In this document: in pieces, positions 9,457 to 16,735 of the stretch
Position numbering within the stretch: position 1 is the stretch's first letter
Layout: every line of letters starts with the position of its first letter
Assembly (NCBI GenBank): GCA_913051715.1
Contig: CAJXCG010000007.1
Location: 1-37,421 of the forward strand
Direction: 5' to 3'
Length of the DNA: 37,421 nucleotides
Source: an uncultured Rhodobiaceae bacterium
GTDB lineage: Bacteria; Pseudomonadota; Alphaproteobacteria; RS24
Notes under the pieces: model-generated
Databases searched by the model: none
Told to the model about the DNA's origin: nothing
Seen by the model: only the letters and a program-made list of their open reading frames with translations
Position numbers and translations under genes: made by a program

Positions 9457-10040
9457 AGCTGATTTTCCTCGGCCCCCCGGGTGCCGGTAAAGGCACACAA
9501 GCCGCGCGCATTGAAGCGGCATACGATATTCCCCAATTATCGACCGGGGATATGCTGCGCGCCGCTGTTGCCGCCGGTACGGAAATTGGCAAACAGGCCA
9601 AAGACATTATGGCGCGTGGTGATCTGGTGCCCGATGACGTGGTTGTGGGTATTATTTCCGAGCGCATTGAGGCAGCCGATTGTGCCAATGGGTTTATTCT
9701 CGATGGGTTTCCGCGCAATCTATCGCAAGCGCGCGCGCTGGACGGGGTTTTGGTGGAAAAAGGCATCGATCTCGACGCGGTTATTGAACTGGCTGTGGAT
9801 CCGGAAATTCTTATCGCTCGTATATTGAAGCGGGCGCAAGAAAGCGCACAAGACAGCGCACAAGGCCCGCGCGATGACGATACCGAAGAGGCGCTGCACC
9901 ACCGCTTGCGCGTGTATGAGGAGCAAACCGCACCGGTCGCCGATTTTTATGCCGAAAAGGGCATTTTGCGGACGCTGGACGGCATGCAGGAAATGGACGA
10001 AGTAACACAGCAGATACGCTCTGCTTTGGAAGTGATTTAA
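9453..10040 (+). CDS. adk: Adenylate kinase
   Basis: Cytoplasmic enzyme that interconverts ATP + AMP and 2 ADP. The 195 residues carry the P-loop GPPGAGKGTQ at residues 7-16 with Lys13, the AMP-binding STGDMLRAAV, and GFPRNLSQA with its conserved arginine. The LID is the short type without a zinc-binding domain, common in alphaproteobacteria. It is odd in containing a tandem run AQESAQDSAQG from about residue 128, produced by a 12-base repeat. Start GTG 9453 overlaps the secY stop (GTGA), and an SD-like GGGGAATAAG precedes it. The secY-adk pairing is a common arrangement outside enterobacteria. Confidence 0.97.
   Translation: MKLIFLGPPGAGKGTQAARIEAAYDIPQLSTGDMLRAAVAAGTEIGKQAKDIMARGDLVPDDVVVGIISERIEAADCANGFILDGFPRNLSQARALDGVLVEKGIDLDAVIELAVDPEILIARILKRAQESAQDSAQGPRDDDTEEALHHRLRVYEEQTAPVADFYAEKGILRTLDGMQEMDEVTQQIRSALEVI
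9834..9866 (+). repeat. 12-base tandem microrepeat within adk LID region
   Basis: Units at 9834-9845, 9846-9857 and 9858-9866 (partial) follow the pattern GCGCAAGAAAGC / GCACAAGACAGC / GCACAAGGC. They are in frame and encode AQES-AQDS-AQG in the adenylate kinase LID, just before the conserved RDDD motif. The near-identity of the units suggests a recent slippage duplication. Confidence 0.75.
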
Positions 10041-10063
10041 CAGGAGGGAGAACGCGTTTCTGG

Positions 10064-10091
10064 TTGACTAAAGGGCGGGAATTTCTATAAT
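10064..10091 (+). promoter_or_regulatory. Strong sigma-70-type promoter for rpsM-rpsK-rpoA-rplQ
   Basis: TTGACT at 10064-10069 and a perfect TATAAT at 10086-10091 are separated by 16 bases, in the 166-base gap between adk and rpsM, the largest gap in the ribosomal cluster. Transcription would begin near 10098, giving a leader of roughly 110 bases before rpsM. It would let the alpha operon be transcribed independently of the upstream S10-spc-secY-adk block. Confidence 0.75.
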
Positions 10092-10122
10092 CCGCGCTTC
10101 TGTAGGAGAACCAGATTTCTGA

Positions 10123-10152
10123 CGAAAAACGCAAGGTTTCAGGCGTTTTTCG
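10123..10152 (+). promoter_or_regulatory. Perfect 10-bp hairpin in the rpsM leader
   Basis: CGAAAAACGC (10123-10132) and GCGTTTTTCG (10143-10152) are exact reverse complements separated by a 10-base loop. The element lies downstream of the predicted start of transcription and about 55 bases before the rpsM GTG. It is not followed by a T run, so it is not a conventional terminator. It may be a binding site for a ribosomal protein or an RNA-stabilising element; this is inference. Confidence 0.6.
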
Positions 10153-10206
10153 GTGGTGGCGCAGGACCCAAAACAGTGACCGGATGCCGGTACGAAGGAG
10201 AAGCGA

Positions 10207-10575
10207 GTGGCTCGTATAGCTGGTGTAAATATTCCGACCGCCAAGCGTGTCGTGATTGCCCTGACTTATATTCATGGCATTGGCAATACCAAAGCGCACG
10301 AGATTTGCGAAAAGGTCGGTATTCCGATGGAACGTCGGGTGAATGAGCTGACCGACGCCGAGGTTATCCAGATCCGCGAGACGATTGACGCGGATTATCT
10401 GGTCGAGGGCGATTTGCGTCGTGAAAATGCAATGAATATCAAGCGTCTGCTGGATATGGGCATTTACCGTGGCTTGCGTCACCGTCGCAATCTTCCGGTA
10501 CGCGGACAACGCACACACACAAATGCGCGCACGCGCAAAGGGCCGGCAAAAGCAATTGCCGGCAAAAAGAAATAG
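10207..10575 (+). CDS. rpsM: 30S ribosomal protein S13
   Basis: S13 lies in the head of the small subunit and contacts the P-site tRNA and L5. Translation starts at GTG 10207 behind an AAGGAG Shine-Dalgarno. The 122 residues begin [22 protein letters not shown], contain the helix-hairpin-helix [13 protein letters not shown], and end with the basic [25 protein letters not shown]. It is the first gene of the alpha operon and has its own promoter and hairpin-containing leader. Confidence 0.98.
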   Translation: MARIAGVNIPTAKRVVIALTYIHGIGNTKAHEICEKVGIPMERRVNELTDAEVIQIRETIDADYLVEGDLRRENAMNIKRLLDMGIYRGLRHRRNLPVRGQRTHTNARTRKGPAKAIAGKKK

Positions 10576-10597
10576 GCAGGCGAGGACAGGTTAGAAA

Positions 10598-10987
10598 ATG
10601 GCTACCGAGAAATCCAGAGTTCGCCGCCGCGAACGCAAAAACATCACCTCTGGCATCGCGCATGTGAATTCGACCTTTAACAATACCTTGATCACCATTT
10701 CGGACGCGCAAGGTAATGCAATCTCCTGGTCTTCGGCCGGGTCGATGGGCTTTAAGGGATCGCGCAAATCGACCCCTTACGCGGCTCAGGTCGCGGCTGA
10801 AGATGCTGGCAAAAAAGCCATGGAACATGGCATGAAAACACTGGAAGTGCATGTGCGCGGGCCCGGCTCGGGCCGCGAAAGCGCTTTGCGGGCACTGCAA
10901 GCTGCGGGGTTCACCATCACCACCATTCGTGATGTGACACCGATCCCGCATAATGGTTGCCGTCCGCCCAAGCGCCGTCGCGTTTAA
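10598..10987 (+). CDS. rpsK: 30S ribosomal protein S11
   Basis: S11 lies on the small-subunit platform near the mRNA exit and the anti-Shine-Dalgarno region. The 129 residues contain [37 protein letters not shown], and the C-terminal [10 protein letters not shown]. It follows rpsM by 22 bases. In Escherichia coli rpsD would come next; here rpoA follows directly, which is usual in alphaproteobacteria. Confidence 0.98.
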   Translation: MATEKSRVRRRERKNITSGIAHVNSTFNNTLITISDAQGNAISWSSAGSMGFKGSRKSTPYAAQVAAEDAGKKAMEHGMKTLEVHVRGPGSGRESALRALQAAGFTITTIRDVTPIPHNGCRPPKRRRV

Positions 10988-11028
10988 CACAGCGCAAGCA
11001 CCCCACTCCCGTAACAAGAGGTAAAACC

Positions 11029-12048
11029 GTGATACAAAAAAACTGGCAAGAACTTATCAAGCCGACAAAGCTGGAAATCATTCCGGGCCATGATGCGGCC
11101 TGTCACGCGCGCGTTGTTGCAGAACCTCTCGAGCGCGGCTTTGGTCTGACGCTGGGCAATGCGCTGCGTCGTGTTTTGTTGTCGTCCATTCAGGGCGCTG
11201 CTGTCACCGCTGTTCAGATCGACGGTGTGCTGCACGAGTTTTCGTCCATCACGGGCGTGCGCGAAGACGTCACCGACGTTGTGCTCAACATCAAGAAAAT
11301 GGCGCTTGCCATGCAGACCGAAGGCCCCAAGCGCCTGACGCTGTCCAAAAAAGGCCCGGGCGTTGTCACCGCAGGTGATGTCGACGAGGTTGCCAATATT
11401 GATGTGCTGAACCCCGACCTTGTGCTGTGCACGCTGGATGAGGGTGCTGAGGTGCGCTTTGAATTTATCGTCAATACGGGCAATGGCTATGTGCCGGCTG
11501 AGAAAAACCGGCCCGAGGATGCTCCGATCGGGCTTATTCCGGTCGACAGCCTGTATAGCCCCGTGCGCCGCGTATCCTACAATGTCGAAAATACCCGCGA
11601 GGGCCAAGTGCTTGATTACGACAAGCTGACGCTGGACATTGAAACCAATGGTACGGTCACGCCGGAAGATGCACTGGCGCTGTCGGCGCGGATCTTGCAA
11701 GACCAACTGCAAACCTTCATCAATTTTGAAGAACCCGAAGTGCGGGTGGAAGAGACATCTGCTATTGAAGAGGCCGGTTTCTCGGCAGCGCTGCTGAAAA
11801 AAGTCGACGAATTGGAATTGTCGGTGCGTTCGGCCAACTGCCTGAAAAACGACAATATTGTTTACATTGGCGATTTGATCCAGAAATCGGAAGGCGAGAT
11901 GCTCCGCACGCCGAATTTTGGCCGTAAATCACTCAATGAAATCAAAGAGGTTTTGGCGGAAATGGGCTTACATTTGGGCATGAATGTGCCGAACTGGCCG
12001 CCGGAAAATATCGAAGATCTCGCCAAGCGGTTTGAAGAGAATTATTAA
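11029..12048 (+). CDS. rpoA: DNA-directed RNA polymerase subunit alpha
   Basis: RpoA dimerises to nucleate RNA polymerase assembly, and its C-terminal domain contacts UP elements and activators. I chose GTG 11029 ([17 protein letters not shown]), preceded by an AAGAGG Shine-Dalgarno; the frame is open further upstream but that overlaps the rpsK end. The 339 residues fit alphaproteobacterial RpoA. The N-terminal domain has [19 protein letters not shown], and the C-terminal domain has [16 protein letters not shown] and [21 protein letters not shown]. It is followed by a small hairpin and rplQ. Confidence 0.98.
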   Translation: MIQKNWQELIKPTKLEIIPGHDAACHARVVAEPLERGFGLTLGNALRRVLLSSIQGAAVTAVQIDGVLHEFSSITGVREDVTDVVLNIKKMALAMQTEGPKRLTLSKKGPGVVTAGDVDEVANIDVLNPDLVLCTLDEGAEVRFEFIVNTGNGYVPAEKNRPEDAPIGLIPVDSLYSPVRRVSYNVENTREGQVLDYDKLTLDIETNGTVTPEDALALSARILQDQLQTFINFEEPEVRVEETSAIEEAGFSAALLKKVDELELSVRSANCLKNDNIVYIGDLIQKSEGEMLRTPNFGRKSLNEIKEVLAEMGLHLGMNVPNWPPENIEDLAKRFEENY

Positions 12049-12050
12049 TC

Positions 12051-12067
12051 ATCCGCCTCACGCGGAT
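12051..12067 (+). other. 6-bp hairpin between rpoA and rplQ
   Basis: ATCCGC (12051-12056) pairs perfectly with GCGGAT (12062-12067) around a five-base loop, three bases after the rpoA stop and just before the AAGGAG Shine-Dalgarno of rplQ. There is no T tract, so it is not a terminator. It could protect the rpoA 3' end or modulate rplQ initiation. Confidence 0.45.
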
Positions 12068-12083
12068 CACGAAGGAGCCGGCC

Positions 12084-12506
12084 ATGCGCCACGGAAAATC
12101 AGGACGCAAGCTGAACAAGACCAGCAGTCACCGTAAGGCCATGCTTGGCAATATGGCCGCTGCGCTGATCAAGCATGAACAAATCATCACCACTTTGCCG
12201 AAAGCCAAAGAACTGCGTCCGTTTGTTGAAAAACTCGTGACGCTTGGCAAAAAGGGCGATTTGAGCGCGCGCCGTCAGGCGTCGGCCCAACTGCCCGAAG
12301 AGCAATGGGCCGCAAAGCTGTTTGAAACGCTGGGCCCGCGCTATGCTGACCGTGCTGGTGGGTATACGCGTGTGATGAAAGCGGGCTTTCGTTATGGCGA
12401 TAACGCGCCGATGGCCGTTATTGAATTTGTCGACCGCGACCCGGATGCGCGCGGTCAAGATAGTGGCCCCGTATTGGTTGATGAGGACACCGAAGCCTCC
12501 GCTTAA
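12084..12506 (+). CDS. rplQ: 50S ribosomal protein L17
   Basis: L17 is a large-subunit protein close to the tunnel exit. The 140 residues begin [21 protein letters not shown] and contain the [28 protein letters not shown] block. The usual [22 protein letters not shown] follows, then an acidic tail that makes it a little longer than the minimal family. It is the last gene of the ribosomal cluster, and a terminator-like hairpin starts 28 bases after its stop. Confidence 0.97.
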   Translation: MRHGKSGRKLNKTSSHRKAMLGNMAAALIKHEQIITTLPKAKELRPFVEKLVTLGKKGDLSARRQASAQLPEEQWAAKLFETLGPRYADRAGGYTRVMKAGFRYGDNAPMAVIEFVDRDPDARGQDSGPVLVDEDTEASA

Positions 12507-12511
12507 CACCC

Positions 12512-13951
12512 ATGTGCATATTTTTACGCATTGAAAAAAGACACGCGGCTTTTGTTGTGTGTCTTTTTGCTTTTGCGCCGCTCTTTGCCATGATGAGCGC
12601 TTACGAGGTACGCGCGCAAGATGCGCGCCTTGTGCCGGAAAATGCTGCCCAGATTCAGCTTTCTTTCGCGCCTGTTGTTGCAAAAGTGGTGCCCAGCGTC
12701 GTGAATGTCTATGCGCGGCGTGTGGTGCAGCGCCGCCGTGGATTGTTCGACGACCCGTTTTTTCAGCAGTTTTTCGGTGATGATTTCGTCGCGCCGCGCC
12801 AGCGCACCCAGCAATCGCTCGGCTCGGGTGTGATTGTTGATGCTGGCGGGCTTATCGTAACCAATCACCATGTTATTGATGGCGCGCAGGAATTGACCGT
12901 GGTGCTGTCCGACCGACGCGAGTTTAAGGCCGATCTCGTATTGGACGATGCGCGCACGGATCTGGCGGTTTTGAAGTTGCAAGACCCGCCGGCCTCGCTT
13001 CCGGCGCTTGGTTTGCGTGACAGCGATGATATCCGCGTCGGTGATCTGGTATTGGCGGTGGGCAATCCGTTTGGCGTCGGTCAGACCGTGACCAATGGTA
13101 TAGTGTCGGCCTTGGCGCGCAGTCAGGTCGGCGTGGCTGATTACCAATCTTTCATCCAGACCGATGCGGCGATTAATCCGGGTAATTCCGGCGGCGCGCT
13201 GGTCACGCTGGACGGGCGGCTTTTGGGCGTCAACACCGCGATTTTTTCCAAATCCGGCGGGTCGGTCGGCATCGGCTTTGCCATTCCGGCCAATATGGTG
13301 GCGCGCGTTGTGCAAGCCGCGCAAACCGACAGCGAAGTTAAACGCCCCTGGTTGGGCGCAAGTTTTCAAGATGTGGGCGCGGATATTGCCGATGCTTTTG
13401 GTCTGGCGCGCGCCGGTGGTGCGGTGATTGTTGATTTGCACGAAGCCAGCCCGTTGGCGCAAGCGGGCTTGAGAAAGGGCGATGTTATCCAGACCGTCAA
13501 CGGGCGCGATGTGTTTTCGCCTGCCGATGTGAGGTTTCGCATTGGCACGCTGGAGATTGGCGGGCAGGTCGAACTGGGTGCGTATCGACGCAGCGCCCAA
13601 ATCGTGGTTGATGTGGCGCTGGTGTCTGCGCCGGAGGTGCCGCTTCGCAATATTCAGCGTGTCGGGGGGCAGGGGCCGCTGGCGGGTCTTCAGATTGCCA
13701 ATATCAACCCTGCTTTGTCGGAAGAGCGCGGCCTGCCAGCGGGCAAAAAAGGCGTGATTGTGCTGGATGTTGGTGCCAACAGCCCCGCTCGGCGCGCAGG
13801 GTTTCGCATTGGCGATATTGTTTTGCAAATCAATGCAAACCCTGTTGAGCGCGTGCAGGACGTCCTCCGGTTGGCACCTAATACGCCGGGCGAAACCGCG
13901 CTTGAGATAGAGCGCGGCTCGCGGCGCTTGCGTGTTACATTGCGGCGATAG
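12512..13951 (+). CDS. Periplasmic Do/HtrA-family serine protease (DegP/DegQ type)
   Basis: Envelope quality-control protease that degrades misfolded periplasmic proteins. The 479 residues have a signal peptide (hydrophobic AAFVVCLFAFAPLF, predicted cleavage after VRA near residue 35), a trypsin-like domain with catalytic triad His120 (TNHHVI), Asp150 (ARTDLAVLK) and Ser226 (GNSGGAL), then two PDZ domains at roughly 280-370 and 385-475. An arginine-rich linker with DPFFQQFFG follows the mature N-terminus, as in the DegP/DegQ LA loop. The ATG at 12512 is five bases after rplQ and has no obvious Shine-Dalgarno. No later start in frame would keep the signal peptide. A terminator-like hairpin overlaps its codons 8-19. 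DegP, DegQ and DegS cannot be told apart here, though two PDZ domains argue against DegS. Confidence 0.9.
   Translation: MCIFLRIEKRHAAFVVCLFAFAPLFAMMSAYEVRAQDARLVPENAAQIQLSFAPVVAKVVPSVVNVYARRVVQRRRGLFDDPFFQQFFGDDFVAPRQRTQQSLGSGVIVDAGGLIVTNHHVIDGAQELTVVLSDRREFKADLVLDDARTDLAVLKLQDPPASLPALGLRDSDDIRVGDLVLAVGNPFGVGQTVTNGIVSALARSQVGVADYQSFIQTDAAINPGNSGGALVTLDGRLLGVNTAIFSKSGGSVGIGFAIPANMVARVVQAAQTDSEVKRPWLGASFQDVGADIADAFGLARAGGAVIVDLHEASPLAQAGLRKGDVIQTVNGRDVFSPADVRFRIGTLEIGGQVELGAYRRSAQIVVDVALVSAPEVPLRNIQRVGGQGPLAGLQIANINPALSEERGLPAGKKGVIVLDVGANSPARRAGFRIGDIVLQINANPVERVQDVLRLAPNTPGETALEIERGSRRLRVTLRR
12535..12568 (+). terminator. Rho-independent terminator-like hairpin after rplQ
   Basis: AAAAAGACAC (12535-12544) is the exact reverse complement of GTGTCTTTTT (12559-12568), with a 14-base loop and a T-rich continuation (GCTTTT). 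This bidirectional A/T-flanked form is typical of an intrinsic terminator. It lies 28 bases after the rplQ stop, where the alpha operon should end, but it also lies inside the signal-peptide codons of the following protease gene. It may act partially, attenuating read-through. Confidence 0.6.
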
Positions 13952-13967
13952 GTTTATAATCGTGACG

Positions 13968-14354
13968 ATGAGCATGCAGATTTTAATGGTTGCCGCAGGT
14001 GGCGCGACGGGGGCGGTGAGCCGTTTTCTTGTTTCTGTCATGATGCGCGCTAGCGGCACGGGCGGTTTTCCATGGGCAACTTTTGGGGTCAATCTGGCAG
14101 GTTGCTTGCTGATGGGGGTGCTGGGCGCGTGGCTGTGGCGGGTGCCGCCCGATGTCGGAGAGACGACACGCCTGTTTGTTGGGGTTGGGCTGTTGGGGGG
14201 CTTTACCACTTTTTCCGCTTTTTCGTTGGAACTGTTTCAGCTGATCGAGCGCCGTGATGTGTGGGCGGCGCTTGGCTATGCTGGCGGCTCGCTGGTCGGC
14301 GGGCTGCTTGCCTTTGCGCTGGGGTTTTATCTTGCACGGGCGGTCGCGTCATGA
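13968..14354 (+). CDS. crcB: Fluoride channel CrcB/Fluc
   Basis: Small inner-membrane protein that forms dual-topology dimeric fluoride-selective channels and relieves fluoride toxicity. The 128 residues give four hydrophobic segments. Family motifs are VAAGGATGAVSRF, the conserved asparagine in TFGVNLAGCLLMG, and the sodium/fluoride-site sequence GLLGGFTTFSAFSLE. I chose ATG 13968 (MSMQILMVAAGG); ATG 13974 is equally possible, and starts further upstream would extend into the protease gene. No fluoride riboswitch is possible in the 16-base gap. Its stop overlaps the next start in ATGA. Confidence 0.92.
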   Translation: MSMQILMVAAGGATGAVSRFLVSVMMRASGTGGFPWATFGVNLAGCLLMGVLGAWLWRVPPDVGETTRLFVGVGLLGGFTTFSAFSLELFQLIERRDVWAALGYAGGSLVGGLLAFALGFYLARAVAS

Positions 14355-15349
14355 GCGGTGTGCAACATCGCTCGGTCAAGCCCGATGATGACGGCATACG
14401 CCTCGACCGTTGGTTTCGCAAATATTTTGCGGGCCTTACACATTCGCGGCTGGAAAAATTGCTGCGGCAGGGGCGTATTCGTCTCGACGGCACTCGCGCC
14501 AAGGCGAGCGATCGGGTGCAAACCGGCCAGCAAGTGCGCGTGCCGCCGGAAGTGCCACGCGACGGGCAATCGCCGATACCCAAAACAGCGCAAGTGTCGC
14601 AATCGCTCGTCGAGGGCTTGCGTGCCAGCATTATCCATCGTGATCAAGATTTGCTGGTGCTGAACAAGCCGTCGGGTCTGGCCGTGCAGGGGGGCAGCAA
14701 AACCAACCAGCACCTTGACGGCGTGCTGCCGGAACTGGCTTTTGGTGCGCCCGAAGCGCCGCGCCTGGTGCATCGGCTCGACCGCGATACCTCGGGCCTT
14801 TTGGTGCTCGCGCGCAACCGCAAGGCGGCGCAATTTCTCACCCGACAATTTGCCGAACACACAGTGGAAAAAATATATTGGGCCTTGGTTTATGGCGTGC
14901 CGCGGCCGGCCCATGGCACCGTCACGGCACCGCTGGCCAAGCGCGCGGCGGGAGATGGCGGCGAGCGCGTGTTTCCGGTTGAAAAGGGCGATCCAGACGC
15001 CATGCGCGCCATAACTGATTTTGCCGAAATAGCCCGTGTCGGCCAACGCTTTGCATGGATGGCGTTTCGCCCACGCACGGGCCGCACGCATCAAATACGC
15101 GCGCATGCCACTTTTATGGGCCATCCGCTGGTTGGCGACGGCAAATATCGCAGCGATGCCGAAAATGCCGACCATGGCGGATTATTGCCGAAAAAGCTTC
15201 ATTTGCACGCCCGATCGATTAAAATGCCGCATCCGGCCGGAGGGACTTTTTCCACCCTTGCCCCGCTGCGGGATCACATGGCTGACACATGGGACGTTTT
15301 AGGTTTCGACCTTGAAGATGGTTCATCACCATTCGCGGAGGAGGCGTGA
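14351..15349 (+). CDS. rluC: Ribosomal large-subunit pseudouridine synthase, RluC/RluD type
   Basis: Isomerises specific uridines in 23S rRNA to pseudouridine. The start at ATG 14351 (MSGVQHRSVKPDDDG) is in a four-base ATGA overlap with crcB. The 332 residues contain an N-terminal S4-like RNA-binding domain (about 15-65, with RLDRWFRKYFAGLTHSRLEKLLRQG) and a RluA-family catalytic domain with HRLDRDTSGLLVLARN; the catalytic aspartate is Asp144. A later RTGRTHQIRAHATFMGHPLVGD block is also typical. RluC and RluD specificities cannot be separated from sequence alone; RluC is the usual label for this alphaproteobacterial neighbourhood. Confidence 0.88.
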   Translation: MSGVQHRSVKPDDDGIRLDRWFRKYFAGLTHSRLEKLLRQGRIRLDGTRAKASDRVQTGQQVRVPPEVPRDGQSPIPKTAQVSQSLVEGLRASIIHRDQDLLVLNKPSGLAVQGGSKTNQHLDGVLPELAFGAPEAPRLVHRLDRDTSGLLVLARNRKAAQFLTRQFAEHTVEKIYWALVYGVPRPAHGTVTAPLAKRAAGDGGERVFPVEKGDPDAMRAITDFAEIARVGQRFAWMAFRPRTGRTHQIRAHATFMGHPLVGDGKYRSDAENADHGGLLPKKLHLHARSIKMPHPAGGTFSTLAPLRDHMADTWDVLGFDLEDGSSPFAEEA

Positions 15350-16017
15350 TGCGGCTAATTGTATTTGATTGCGACGGCACTTTGGTCGACAGCCAACAGG
15401 CTATCGTTTCTGCGACAGCCGAGGCTTTCGAGGTCGTTGGCGTGGCTGTGCCGCCGCGCGTCGATATTCTTTCCGCCGTCGGGCTGCCGATTGAAGTTGC
15501 CATGCGCCGCCATGCGCCCGAGGCCGACGATGTGCAGATTGATGAAATCCTGACCCTCTATCGCGCGGCGCATATTCGCCTGTCGCAGCAAAGCGACCGC
15601 GGACAGGTATTATTCGAGGGCATGAAAGAAATTATCGAGATGCTGGGCGCAGAGCCGGACACGCGGCTGGGCATTGTCACCATGAAATCGCGGCGCGGGC
15701 TGAACCGCGTGGTTGATGCTTATGGAATACGCGACTATTTCGCAGCGCTGAAAAGTGCCGATGATGGCCCGGGCAAACCGGCTCCCGATCTGTTGCTCGA
15801 TGCCATGGCCGAGTGTGACGTGTCGGCGGATCAAACCGTTATGATTGGGGATACGAGTTTTGACATGCTTATGGCGAAGGCCGCGGGTGCCTATGCGATC
15901 GGGGTCGGTTGGGGATATCAGACCGTGGACGAGGTGGTCGAGGCCGGTGCCGATGCGGTGGCCGAACACCCCGAGCAACTCATTGAAATGCTGAAGAATT
16001 TGCCAGCGCATGGTTAA
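15349..16017 (+). CDS. HAD-superfamily hydrolase, phosphoglycolate-phosphatase-like
   Basis: Probable cytoplasmic phosphatase of HAD subfamily IA. The 222 residues show motif I DCDGTLVDS with nucleophile Asp7 and Asp9, motif II in GIVTMKSRRG, motif III lysine in GKPAPDLLLDAM, and motif IV IGDTSFDM. The cap is an alpha-helical insertion between motifs I and II. The ATG at 15349 shares its A with the rluC stop (TGATG), with a GGAGGAGG Shine-Dalgarno just upstream; GTG 15346 is an alternative. The substrate is unknown; phosphoglycolate or another small phosphoester is possible. It overlaps the next gene by eight bases. Confidence 0.85.
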   Translation: MRLIVFDCDGTLVDSQQAIVSATAEAFEVVGVAVPPRVDILSAVGLPIEVAMRRHAPEADDVQIDEILTLYRAAHIRLSQQSDRGQVLFEGMKEIIEMLGAEPDTRLGIVTMKSRRGLNRVVDAYGIRDYFAALKSADDGPGKPAPDLLLDAMAECDVSADQTVMIGDTSFDMLMAKAAGAYAIGVGWGYQTVDEVVEAGADAVAEHPEQLIEMLKNLPAHG

Positions 16018-16705
16018 GCGCTTTTACACGTCGGTCAGTGCTGAACAGACCGAAACCGGATATTTCATTGCCCTTGACGGGCGTGCCTTGAAGACACCCG
16101 CCAAGCGCGAGCTGATTGTGCCGACACATGCGCTCGCCTGCGCCGTAGCCGGCGAATGGGAAGCACAAGACGAAGAAGTTTTACCGGCCTCCATGCCGAT
16201 GATGCGCCTTGTCGCCACGGCGATTGACCGCGTCGGCGATGCGCTGGATGAAACGATCGCCGGATTTATCGACTATGCCGGTTCGGATATGTTGCTCTAC
16301 CGCGCCGAGGCTCCGCCGTCGCTTGTGCACCATCAAGAAGAAAACTGGTCGGCCATTCTCAAATGGGCGCAAGACAGGTTTGACCTTACTTTTCGCGTCA
16401 CCGATGGTGTTCTACCCGTTGACCAGCCTGCTGGAAATGCGGCGCGGCTGACGCAAATCGCCGGGCGCGATGTGTTTCGCATTGCCGGGCTGGCGCATGG
16501 CGCGGCCCTGCTCGGCTCGGCTATATTGACATTGGCGTTGGAGGCGGAGGAAATTTCGGCGGCACGTGCACATGCGCTTGCCAATCTCGACGCTTTGTTT
16601 CAGATTGACGAATGGGGCGCAGACGCCGAAGCTATGGCACGCCTTGAGCAAATTGCGCTGGATATTCAAACGTTAAGCGGATATTTTTCAGCACTTAAGC
16701 CTTAA
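16010..16705 (+). CDS. F1-ATPase assembly chaperone, ATP12 family
   Basis: ATP12 binds free alpha subunits of F1 and prevents their aggregation before assembly of the hexamer; it is found in mitochondria and alphaproteobacteria. The 231 residues show the family pattern KRFYTSVSAEQTETGYFIALDGRALKTPAKRELIVPT near the N-terminus, WEAQDEEVLPASMPMMRLVATAIDRV, DMLLYRAEAP, and a helical C-terminal domain. No F1 genes are near. It overlaps the HAD gene by eight bases and is followed by a small hairpin before pccB. Its presence is one of the better taxonomic clues in the window. Confidence 0.92.
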   Translation: MVKRFYTSVSAEQTETGYFIALDGRALKTPAKRELIVPTHALACAVAGEWEAQDEEVLPASMPMMRLVATAIDRVGDALDETIAGFIDYAGSDMLLYRAEAPPSLVHHQEENWSAILKWAQDRFDLTFRVTDGVLPVDQPAGNAARLTQIAGRDVFRIAGLAHGAALLGSAILTLALEAEEISAARAHALANLDALFQIDEWGADAEAMARLEQIALDIQTLSGYFSALKP

Positions 16706-16718
16706 GATGACGGCTTAA
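16695..16718 (+). other. 7-bp hairpin between ATP12 gene and pccB
   Basis: TTAAGCC (16695-16701) and GGCTTAA (16712-16718) are perfect reverse complements with a ten-base loop, spanning the ATP12 stop codon. The sequence after it is AAGGGGAGG, the pccB Shine-Dalgarno, not a T tract. It is therefore not an intrinsic terminator; it could influence read-through or pccB initiation. Confidence 0.45.
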
Positions 16719-16735
16719 AAGGGGAGGGCTGAATT

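Noticed and set aside
10041-10070. Mini reading frame after AGGAGGGAG downstream of adk
   Set aside because: It would need a CTG start and stops after three codons; the sequence is better explained by the promoter region.
8125-10206. Loss of rpmJ after secY and rpsD before rpoA as gene deletions
   Set aside because: Their absence from these positions is normal in alphaproteobacteria, where they lie elsewhere in the genome.
13946-13970. Fluoride riboswitch upstream of crcB
   Set aside because: There are only 16 bases between the protease stop and the crcB start, and the preceding sequence is coding; there is no room for the aptamer.
12524-14209. A 561-codon open frame on the minus strand opposite the Do protease and crcB
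   Set aside because: The sense strand has the catalytic triad, PDZ domains and crcB motifs. The antisense product is low in recognisable structure and basic throughout, as shadow frames usually are.
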